A stretch of 5,662 bases of DNA from an uncultured Hungatella sp. (GTDB lineage: Bacteria > Bacillota > Clostridia > Lachnospirales > Lachnospiraceae): assembly GCA_910586845.1 (NCBI GenBank), contig CAJUJV010000024.1, forward strand, positions 6,701-12,362, in the 5' to 3' direction. The notes under the pieces were generated by a model. It did not search any database and was not told where the DNA came from. It worked only from the letters and a program-made list of their open reading frames with translations. Below, in pieces: positions 1 through 4,363 of the stretch. Each line of letters starts with the position of its first letter. The stretch's first letter is position 1. A program made the translations under genes and the position numbers.

Positions 1-353
1 CATCTCACAAGGGCGGGATTCCAAGCGTCTCTCACTCCCTGAAAATGCTTGGCCGCGGAATTGCGTCCTATGGGATTATCAAAGCAGTGATGGGTAACCG
101 TCAGAAACGCTTTCAGGGAGAGAGGCAGCCTGGCCCCTATTTCTTTTTCCAGTTCCCTGATTTCCTCATCCGAAATCATAGCAGGAACCAGCTTCCATTT
201 TTTCCATTCATCATCAGGGTCCGCATCATCGCTCCACATCTCTTTTTCCTCTTCCCCAAGAGGAAGTGTCAAAGGGATCTCTTCCTGTGAAAGCTTCTGA
301 TAATACTGTTCAAAAAAATTTCTCATGTATTCCTGATACTCAGCATAGGTCAT
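1..353 (-). CDS. SUKH (SMI1/KNR4-like) family protein, N-terminal part, cut by window edge
   Basis: An open frame on the minus strand starts with ATG at 353-351 and runs 117 codons to the left edge with no stop. A GGAGGG site at 366-361 sits 7 nt upstream, which fixes the start. Residues 1-25 are aromatic-rich helix (FFEQYYQKLSQEE), residues 34-50 are very acidic, and from about W53 comes the typical SUKH opening: a WK-LVPAMIS strand, then a helix ISDEEIRELEKEIGARLP (60-77) and the following K-AFL segment. The expected GG turn after this helix is replaced by HHCFDN (88-93), then PIGRN and a DAWNP motif (109-113). Known of the family: SUKH proteins are cytoplasmic, often immunity proteins against polymorphic or contact-dependent toxins, but many are orphans. 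No toxin gene is visible here; a partner would have to lie to the left. Family call fairly sure from sequence recall; function inferred. Confidence 0.78.
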   Translation of the reverse strand, partial: MTYAEYQEYMRNFFEQYYQKLSQEEIPLTLPLGEEEKEMWSDDADPDDEWKKWKLVPAMISDEEIRELEKEIGARLPLSLKAFLTVTHHCFDNPIGRNSAAKHFQGVRDAWNPALVR

Positions 354-360
354 ATCAGCG

Positions 361-366
361 CCCTCC
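361..366 (-). promoter_or_regulatory. Ribosome binding site of the SUKH gene
   Basis: CCCTCC on the plus strand reads GGAGGG on the minus strand and lies 7 nt before the ATG at 353-351. It decides the start of the leftward gene. An ATG slightly further upstream is out of frame and meets a stop after six codons. Confidence 0.8.
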
Positions 367-409
367 TCATGTTCTCCGCGGACGAAAGGCATGACCCTTT
401 GTCCCAGGC

Positions 410-438
410 AGTATGAAGGTATTCTATCATAAGATCAA
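410..438 (-). promoter_or_regulatory. Weak candidate promoter for the SUKH gene
   Basis: On the minus strand TTGATC (438-433) resembles a -35 box and CATACT (415-410) a -10 box, with a 17-nt spacer and about 57 nt to the start codon. Each box matches the sigma-A consensus at four of six places only. A competing TATGAT -10 at 431-426 is a better hexamer but lacks a -35 partner. Tentative. Confidence 0.25.
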
Positions 439-499
439 AATCCCTGCTACTGTTAGAACACATGTATTCGAGAATGTGCAAGATTTCTGACAATAGACC

Positions 500-515
500 C
501 GTCATCCTAATGACG
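500..515. repeat. Short palindrome upstream of the phosphatase promoter
   Basis: CGTCAT and ATGACG form a perfect 6-bp inverted repeat around a CCTA centre. It lies about 20 bp upstream of the extended -10 element, where a -35 region or an activator or repressor site would be. No T-run follows, so it is not a terminator. It could be a dimeric regulator's operator or chance. Confidence 0.4.
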
Positions 516-533
516 CGATAGTGAAAGGCACTG

Positions 534-542
534 TGGTATACT
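534..542 (+). promoter_or_regulatory. Extended -10 promoter of the phosphatase gene
   Basis: TGG followed by TATACT (537-542) matches the TGnTATAAT extended -10 consensus except at one base. No good -35 hexamer lies 16-18 bp upstream, which is tolerated by extended -10 promoters. A transcript would start near 549 and have a leader of about 36 nt before the ATG at 585. Confidence 0.6.
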
Positions 543-584
543 TTAGGTAGTAACCCTGAAAGAAGGGATAAGGAGGGCTGTCAA

Positions 585-1370
585 ATGAGTACTTATGTTA
601 TGACAGATATTCATGGACATTATGATGCCATGATGTCAATGCTTGAAAAGATCGGATTTTCGGCAGAAGACCGGTTGATCTGCGGAGGCGATTACATTGA
701 CAGGGGACCGAAAAGCTATGAGATGCTAAAGTGGATAGAGGCTCCTGGGGAGAATGTCATTTTGGTCAGAGGAAATCATGACGAAGAGTTCGCCTGCTAT
801 GTGGAGCTGATGACGGCGATTTCACGAAAGACAGGCCTGGATATGAACCACGAGGAAGACACCCTGACCGCCTGTGAGGCGCTCAGTCGGATCAGTTCTT
901 ATTTTGATTACTACGGGACCCTTCGATACCTGATTCAGAAGAGGGGAGTCACCCTGGGGCAGATGATCCGGTGGGCGGCCTGTATCCGGAAAATGCCCTG
1001 TTTCCATGAGATCACCATGGACGGACGGCGGTGTATCATCGTCCATGGGGGATATATAGAAAGTCTTGATGTCCTGGAGGGAATGGAGACCGACGACACT
1101 TATGATTCCCTGGAAAAATTTTATCTGACAGCCAGAGACGATGCCTATCTGTTTGGAGGGGTGGAGCACGGAATGATCCTGGCAGGGCATACCCCGACCA
1201 CGGCAAGGTATGAACTTCCCTTTAACCATGGAAAGGTGTACCGTGCTTATGATGAAGAGACAGACTGCGTTTTCTATGATTTAGACTGCGGCTGTGGGTT
1301 TAAAGGGAGCAATCCGGAGGCCAGGCTGGCCTGTATGCGGCTGGAAGATGAGAAAGTTTTTTATCTTTAA
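585..1370 (+). CDS. PPP-type calcineurin-like metallophosphoesterase (protein phosphatase-like)
   Basis: The 261-residue product carries the full phosphoprotein phosphatase signature in order: D8-I-H10-G (with T in place of the usual first G), GGD36YIDR40G, R62-GN64-H65-D, a histidine in IIVH154GG, and H202 in AGHTPTT. Near the end is the family's LDCGC strand (233-237). D8, H10, D36, N64, H154 and H202 are the expected two-metal ligands; R40 and R62 bind phosphate. Proteins of this group dephosphorylate Ser/Thr/Tyr residues (PrpA/PrpB-like) or cleave dinucleoside polyphosphates (ApaH-like); the sequence alone does not decide. The 90-residue distance from GNHD to H154 is longer than in compact members, with an inserted helical stretch about residues 73-135. 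It is cytoplasmic: no signal peptide or membrane segment. AGGAGGG at 571-577, 7 nt from the ATG, supports the start. It appears monocistronic with its own promoter. Confidence 0.9.
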   Translation: MSTYVMTDIHGHYDAMMSMLEKIGFSAEDRLICGGDYIDRGPKSYEMLKWIEAPGENVILVRGNHDEEFACYVELMTAISRKTGLDMNHEEDTLTACEALSRISSYFDYYGTLRYLIQKRGVTLGQMIRWAACIRKMPCFHEITMDGRRCIIVHGGYIESLDVLEGMETDDTYDSLEKFYLTARDDAYLFGGVEHGMILAGHTPTTARYELPFNHGKVYRAYDEETDCVFYDLDCGCGFKGSNPEARLACMRLEDEKVFYL

Positions 1371-1413
1371 CCGTTCCGTCCGGTTGTGAGCAGAGGAAAT
1401 ACCCGCGAATCGG

Positions 1414-1443
1414 TTGCCGCCCCTGGGGCGGATATGGTATAAT
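1414..1443 (+). promoter_or_regulatory. Candidate distal promoter of the nuclease operon
   Basis: TTGCCG (1414-1419) lies 18 bp upstream of a perfect TATAAT (1438-1443) preceded by TGG, an extended -10. It is the best sigma-A-like promoter in the window. Transcription would start near 1450 and give a leader of roughly 145 nt containing the downstream hairpins. The -10 is buried in the left arm of a 12-bp perfect palindrome, so its strength may depend on a bound protein or DNA structure. Confidence 0.5.
1417..1431. repeat. GC-rich 7-bp inverted repeat
   Basis: CCGCCCC and GGGGCGG are perfect inverted arms around a single T. It overlaps the spacer of the candidate distal promoter. No T-run follows on either strand, so a terminator role is unlikely; as an RNA hairpin the inner pairs would have to open to form a loop. 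Confidence 0.55.
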
Positions 1444-1462
1444 CTCTGTCGAGATTATACCA
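1435..1462. repeat. Perfect 12-bp inverted repeat containing TATAAT on both strands
   Basis: TGGTATAATCTC (1435-1446) and its exact reverse complement (1451-1462) flank a TGTC centre. Because the arm includes TGGTATAAT, an extended -10 box is present facing each way. The rightward copy has a plausible -35 (TTGCCG at 1414-1419); the leftward copy has none that I can see. It may act as an operator, an RNA hairpin near the 5' end of a transcript, or part of a repeat element. Confidence 0.7.
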
Positions 1463-1466
1463 GCGC

Positions 1467-1511
1467 TGGTTCGGTGTCTCGCGGAGCGAGACAAAACACT
1501 AAACCGAACCA
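1467..1511 (+). repeat. Nested stem-loop in the operon leader
   Basis: TGGTTCGGT (1467-1475) pairs with ACCGAACCA (1503-1511), nine perfect pairs. Inside, GTCTCGC (1476-1482) pairs with GCGAGAC (1486-1492) around a GGA loop, directly stacked on the outer stem on the 5' side, leaving an unpaired AAAACACTAA on the 3' side. The palindrome CCAGCGCTGG (1460-1469) overlaps its left foot. It reads as a two-tier RNA hairpin; I do not recognise a known riboswitch. Confidence 0.55.
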
Positions 1512-1551
1512 TGTGCATCCCCCGGAGGGTAGCGTGTCCGAAGGACATGGT
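1508..1551 (+). repeat. Second stem-loop with inner TGTCC/GGACA hairpin
   Basis: ACCATGT (1508-1514) pairs with ACATGGT (1545-1551). Inside lie a weak CCC/GGG pairing (about 1519-1529) and a perfect hairpin TGTCC-GAA-GGACA (1535-1547). The left foot overlaps the right foot of the preceding stem (1503-1511), and the inner hairpin competes with the outer stem for 1545-1547, so the structures are partly mutually exclusive. No T-run follows. Confidence 0.45.
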
Positions 1552-1556
1552 ATACT
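1548..1556 (+). promoter_or_regulatory. Proximal extended -10 promoter of the nuclease operon
   Basis: TGG followed by TATACT (1551-1556) is identical to the extended -10 upstream of the phosphatase gene. No convincing -35 is found. Transcription would begin near 1563 and leave about 33 nt before the ATG at 1596, outside the main hairpins. Confidence 0.5.
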
Positions 1557-1595
1557 AAATTACCGATCATTTTATGTACATAAGAAGGAGCAGAC

Positions 1596-2579
1596 ATGAC
1601 GGAACAAATGGATAAAATCAGGGAATTAGTGGTCAGAGACTACTTTACCCCCAATATAAAGGCGGAGGTCGTTCTGGATACACTGCTGACGCCTTATGTG
1701 GCGAAAATTATAAAGAATCAGAGAGAACGCGTTTTTGGCGGGGATGGTGATTTTGACGGAGAACTTGTTTTCATCACCAAGGAGATGTCTGTCCGAGAGT
1801 CGGAGGAGTCAAAGAATGGTTCCGAATATGGAAACAGAGGGATAAAAATCGACTATGTTCTTGGGGACAAGAAGACAATCTATCTGGTGGAGTTGAAGAC
1901 AACAGGCAGCGGCATTGATCCAGAACAGGCCGAACGGTATTTTGACAATTGCCGGGGGGAAGATGGAAAACCAAAAACATTCGGAGAAGTCTTTGGAAAC
2001 AAGCTGTTGTCTGTTATGAAAGAATCCTTCGGCGATACCTATAAAAATAGTTTCCCAAAGCCTTCGAAATACGATAAAGCTGAGAAGCCCATGTGGGATA
2101 ATGATGAAGCGCTGTGGGAAGCCTTTTCGCTGGTGTTCGAGAGTCCGCGTCTCGGAAAAAAGTATCTTGAAGAAAAGTACAGCATGAAGGAGCCTTCCGC
2201 AAAACATGCCGAAGCTGCCATGGAACTGATCCGAAGGGCAGACTGGACCCAAAAGCATAGCTCACGGAAGTATCTTTATACCGCAGGCCAGATTCTGGAC
2301 TATCTCTATAAGTATCCTGAACAGAAAGGTTTATTATGGGATAGGCCGCTGCGGCTGATTTATCTGACACCTAAAGGAGAACCCCCGATACAGTTTGACA
2401 AAAAGAGGTTTGACAAAAAGACAAAGGAGAAAGAGTGGCGTAATTTTTATGCCGGAAGCGTCAGCCTGATACAGGCCGGGAAATATCTGGCCGGAGAATA
2501 TCAGAAAGAGAACCAGGGTGACGAACTTGCTCTGCTGTTGTCAGGTATTGTAGAAGACATTTACAAAGAAGAGGGATAA
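1596..2579 (+). CDS. Putative PD-(D/E)XK-fold nuclease (Cas4/RecB-like motif set)
   Basis: This 327-residue protein shows a short version of the nuclease core: E24 in an N-terminal helix, then K-I-D86-YVL, a turn, a strand ending in VE99-L-K101, and Q111-AER-Y115. D86, E99 and K101 fit the D-(E)xK catalytic triad, and Q111/Y115 fit the QxxxY motif of RecB, Cas4 and related enzymes. Members of this superfamily cut DNA, more rarely RNA, with divalent metal. There is no cysteine cluster, so no Fe-S domain as in Cas4. Residues 120-327 are charged and mostly helical with no motif I recognise; an FDKKRFDKKT duplication lies at 267-276. It has no signal peptide. AAGGAG at 1585-1590, 5 nt before the ATG, supports the start; M5 is an alternative. 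It is first in the operon, 4 nt ahead of the beta-CASP gene. The fold assignment is from motifs only; a non-cleaving relative is possible. Confidence 0.62.
   Translation: MTEQMDKIRELVVRDYFTPNIKAEVVLDTLLTPYVAKIIKNQRERVFGGDGDFDGELVFITKEMSVRESEESKNGSEYGNRGIKIDYVLGDKKTIYLVELKTTGSGIDPEQAERYFDNCRGEDGKPKTFGEVFGNKLLSVMKESFGDTYKNSFPKPSKYDKAEKPMWDNDEALWEAFSLVFESPRLGKKYLEEKYSMKEPSAKHAEAAMELIRRADWTQKHSSRKYLYTAGQILDYLYKYPEQKGLLWDRPLRLIYLTPKGEPPIQFDKKRFDKKTKEKEWRNFYAGSVSLIQAGKYLAGEYQKENQGDELALLLSGIVEDIYKEEG
2394..2421 (+). repeat. In-frame tandem duplication encoding FDKK-x twice
   Basis: TTTGACAAAAAGA occurs at 2394-2406 and again at 2409-2421, a 13-bp match with a 15-bp period. It adds five codons (residues 267-271 and 272-276 of the nuclease-like protein) in frame. 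A slippage-type duplication is likely; the A-run in each unit makes it prone to length change. Confidence 0.8.
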
Positions 2580-2583
2580 AATA

Positions 2584-3933
2584 ATGGCTGATCTTTTGAT
2601 CCACCGGGGCAGCAGTCAGATCGGCGGCTGCTGTACCCAGATCAGTACCGGTGAGAGCCGTATTCTGATCGATTTCGGAGCCAATCTGCCGGGAGAGGAT
2701 GAAACCGCTGAAACGAAAGATTCGGAGATGTTCCAAAAGGTTTTTGGTTCCCGCCGAAACAGCGCCGTTTTATTTACCCACTACCATGGGGACCACTATG
2801 GCCTGTTCAAGGAGATCCCCGCCGACGTCCCCATGTACATCGGCCCCCTGGCCAAGAATATTCTGCGGATTCTTGTCCCCTATATAGACCGCAATGCCAG
2901 GGAAAAAGGTCTTCCCATGGTGGAACGGATGGGTACCTATGAGGCAGGAACGTGGATGACACCGGTTCCCGGTATCCAGGTTTGCCCCCTCTATGTGGAT
3001 CACTCTGCCCTGGATTCCTACATGTTTACCATCAAAGTGGCCGGCAAGACCATTCTGTATACCGGAGATTTCCGGGAACACGGTATCGTGGGGGAAAATG
3101 GCCGTCTGGAGAAAGTGTTGAAAGCCTATGTACCTGGGCCGGTGGATATTCTCATCACCGAGGGGACCATGGTCAGCCGCTTAAAGGAGGTCGGAACTGT
3201 CCTGGTGAGGTCGGAGCGGGAACTGGGCTTGGAGGCGGGAAAGCTTTTTCAAAAGCACAAATACAATTTTGTCCTGGTCTCTTCCACTAACCTGGACAGC
3301 ATTATGGAGTTTTATCACAATACGCCGGGGAACCTGCGGTTTGTCTGCGATCTGTATCAGGCTCTGGTTATGATTACCGCCATGAGGGACATGGAGAGAA
3401 AAGGGAAATTTCCTCAATACCAGCCATCGAAACAGCATCCGACCGTGTATGTGCTGGGAGAGACCGACAGCGGGTGGGCCAGGCTGCGCGAGATCAGACA
3501 ATCTATGGAGAATCCTCTGTACTTTCTCTCCGTCACCGAAGAGGAACTGGAGAGGGATGGCTTTGTCCTGCTGGCCCGGAAGAATACCCGCCCAGATGCC
3601 TATCAAAGCCCCTTTGAAATACTGCGGGACAAGTTTTTTGATGGGGACGGGCAGATTATCTACTCCATGTGGAACGGGTATCTGAAGGGAAGGAAGGCTG
3701 ATCAGAATCTGCTTCGGTTCATCGGCGGACGTCCCTACAGATCTCTTCACACCAGCGGACACGCCTATGTGGAAACCATCGCCAAGGTGATCCGACTGGT
3801 AAATCCGAAGATCATCATTCCCATGCACACAGAGCGGCCGGAGGATTTCGCGTCCGTGCCGGAGTTTGCCCCTTATGCTGACCGGGTACAGGTACTTCGG
3901 GACGGGATTCGGATGCCCCTTGGAGGACAGTAA
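2584..3933 (+). CDS. RNase J-like metallo-beta-lactamase / beta-CASP hydrolase
   Basis: The 449-residue product begins with the RNase J-type strand HRGSSQIGGCC and D30-FG, then H66-x-H68-x-D70-H71, H140 in DHSALDSY and D162 in YTGDFR, the metal ligands of the fold. An acidic residue follows in ITE193GT. Residues about 195-375 form the beta-CASP insertion (SSTNLDSI resembles the conserved SSN loop). The end has the beta-CASP histidines SGH393A and P-M-H415-TE. This set is typical of nucleases acting on RNA (RNase J, CPSF73-like) or DNA (Artemis/SNM1-like), and most resembles RNase J. It is about 100 residues shorter than RNase J, lacking that enzyme's C-terminal domain, so it is unlikely to be the housekeeping copy. 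It is cytoplasmic. GAGGG at 2571-2575 lies 8 nt before the ATG and overlaps the end of the preceding gene, whose stop is 4 nt away. Catalytic activity is inferred from intact ligands; the substrate is unknown. Confidence 0.85.
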   Translation: MADLLIHRGSSQIGGCCTQISTGESRILIDFGANLPGEDETAETKDSEMFQKVFGSRRNSAVLFTHYHGDHYGLFKEIPADVPMYIGPLAKNILRILVPYIDRNAREKGLPMVERMGTYEAGTWMTPVPGIQVCPLYVDHSALDSYMFTIKVAGKTILYTGDFREHGIVGENGRLEKVLKAYVPGPVDILITEGTMVSRLKEVGTVLVRSERELGLEAGKLFQKHKYNFVLVSSTNLDSIMEFYHNTPGNLRFVCDLYQALVMITAMRDMERKGKFPQYQPSKQHPTVYVLGETDSGWARLREIRQSMENPLYFLSVTEEELERDGFVLLARKNTRPDAYQSPFEILRDKFFDGDGQIIYSMWNGYLKGRKADQNLLRFIGGRPYRSLHTSGHAYVETIAKVIRLVNPKIIIPMHTERPEDFASVPEFAPYADRVQVLRDGIRMPLGGQ

Positions 3934-3942
3934 AGGGTGTAC

Positions 3943-3947
3943 GGAGG
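3943..3947 (+). promoter_or_regulatory. Ribosome binding site fixing the start of the 135-aa gene
   Basis: GGAGG lies 8 nt before the ATG at 3956. The frame is open further upstream to an ATG at 3866, but that one is inside the preceding gene, has no ribosome site and would add 30 residues read from its shifted frame. The 3956 start is preferred. Confidence 0.8.
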
Positions 3948-3955
3948 AAACGACA

Positions 3956-4363
3956 ATGAACAAAGGTATTTTCTGGTTCCCCTGCTCCACAGATCAAGAA
4001 GGGGAGCTTGTGTTCACGGGAGAGATATTGGCCTTTCTCATTCCCTGTGATGAAGACGGAAATCCGAAGGCTGCTGCTTCTTTTAATTCTAAAAACGGCT
4101 GTAACAACACCCATAAGAATTCCTGGCGGACCGTCACGGCAGGGAGGAAAGAGCTGAGAGGAATTCCATGGAATTATTACCCAAGAGGGCGGGTGGAGAT
4201 TTCCCACGGAAAGGCTTTGGTATTTATGAATCCTCAGATTCTGAACCGAGAAGATTTTCTGGAGCTGATCAGGGAGGCATTCGGGATTGGGGACATGGAT
4301 GTCAGGGTTAAGATTGATAATTCCGCCCACTATCAATGTGGGATATTGGAGGAAACGTTATGA
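3956..4363 (+). CDS. Uncharacterised 135-aa operon protein
   Basis: I do not recognise a named domain. The protein opens with a hydrophobic strand KGIFWFPC, a second strand GEILAFLIPCDEDGNP, then a polar stretch with FNSKNGCNNTHKNSW, a PWNYYPRGRVEI turn-and-strand, a GKALVFMNP strand, an amphipathic helix (about residues 98-110) and a C-terminal DVRVKIDNSAHYQC strand. The alternation suggests a compact alpha/beta domain rich in Trp, Tyr and Gly turns; there is no signal peptide or membrane segment and no catalytic motif I can name. The histidine in THK and the one in NSAHYQC are candidates for functional residues, but this is a guess. It starts 22 nt after the beta-CASP gene and its stop overlaps the next start in ATGA, so it is probably co-expressed with both. 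It could be a small accessory, regulatory or immunity-type protein. Confidence 0.75.
   Translation: MNKGIFWFPCSTDQEGELVFTGEILAFLIPCDEDGNPKAAASFNSKNGCNNTHKNSWRTVTAGRKELRGIPWNYYPRGRVEISHGKALVFMNPQILNREDFLELIREAFGIGDMDVRVKIDNSAHYQCGILEETL
4348..4352 (+). promoter_or_regulatory. Ribosome binding site fixing the start of the 360-aa gene
   Basis: GGAGG lies 7 nt before the ATG at 4360, inside the end of the preceding gene. It points to 4360 rather than the in-frame ATG at 4336, which has no ribosome site and would overlap the preceding gene by 28 nt. The chosen ATG shares ATGA with the preceding stop. Confidence 0.8.

Larger units (their letters stand above)
354..584. other. Divergent intergenic spacer
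   Basis: This stretch separates the minus-strand SUKH gene from the plus-strand phosphatase gene. I see no supported ORF in it. It holds the ribosome site of the leftward gene (361-366), a weak candidate leftward promoter (410-438), a 6-bp palindrome (500-515), an extended -10 promoter for the rightward gene (534-542) and its ribosome site (571-577). The middle part (about 440-495) is A/T-richer with no further structure that I can identify. Confidence 0.7.
1371..1595. other. Palindrome-rich intergenic region
   Basis: No gene is supported here; short frames on both strands lack ribosome sites. Right after the phosphatase stop a weak AACCG/CGGTT hairpin (1369-1385) has no T-run, so no intrinsic terminator is evident. 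From about 1409 to 1567 the sequence is a chain of inverted repeats: 1417-1431, 1435-1462, 1460-1469, 1467-1511 with an inner hairpin 1476-1492, and 1508-1551 with an inner hairpin 1535-1547. ATCGGT (1409-1414) and ACCGAT (1562-1567) frame the whole as 6-bp inverted ends. The content fits a structured leader, a REP-like repeat or a small MITE-like insertion. Two extended -10 elements lie within it. Confidence 0.65.

Noticed and set aside
45..290. Plus-strand open frame of 81 codons opposite the SUKH gene
   Set aside because: It lacks a ribosome site, its product is Phe/Pro-rich nonsense typical of an antisense frame, and the minus strand carries a well-supported SUKH frame.
1417..1462. Hairpins as an intrinsic terminator of the phosphatase gene
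   Set aside because: Neither the 1417-1431 nor the 1435-1462 repeat is followed by a T-run on either strand, and a consensus -10 lies within them.
1454..1482. Leftward promoter from the minus-strand copy of TGGTATAAT
   Set aside because: No -35-like hexamer is found at the right distance, and no gene starts leftward from here; it is probably a by-product of the palindrome.
1300..1548. Minus-strand frame of 82 codons across the intergenic region
   Set aside because: It runs antisense into the end of the phosphatase gene, has no ribosome site and no recognisable domain; its start lies inside a hairpin.
1409..1567. CRISPR array or known riboswitch
   Set aside because: The units are inverted and different from each other, not direct repeats with spacers, and I do not recognise the conserved core of any riboswitch class.
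1414..1599. Plus-strand frame of 61 codons over the palindromic region
   Set aside because: No ribosome site, composition dictated by the inverted repeats, and it overlaps the well-supported start at 1596.
3181..3990. Minus-strand frame of 269 codons opposite the beta-CASP gene
   Set aside because: The plus strand codes a protein with complete MBL/beta-CASP motifs; the antisense product shows no domain and is a codon-bias shadow.
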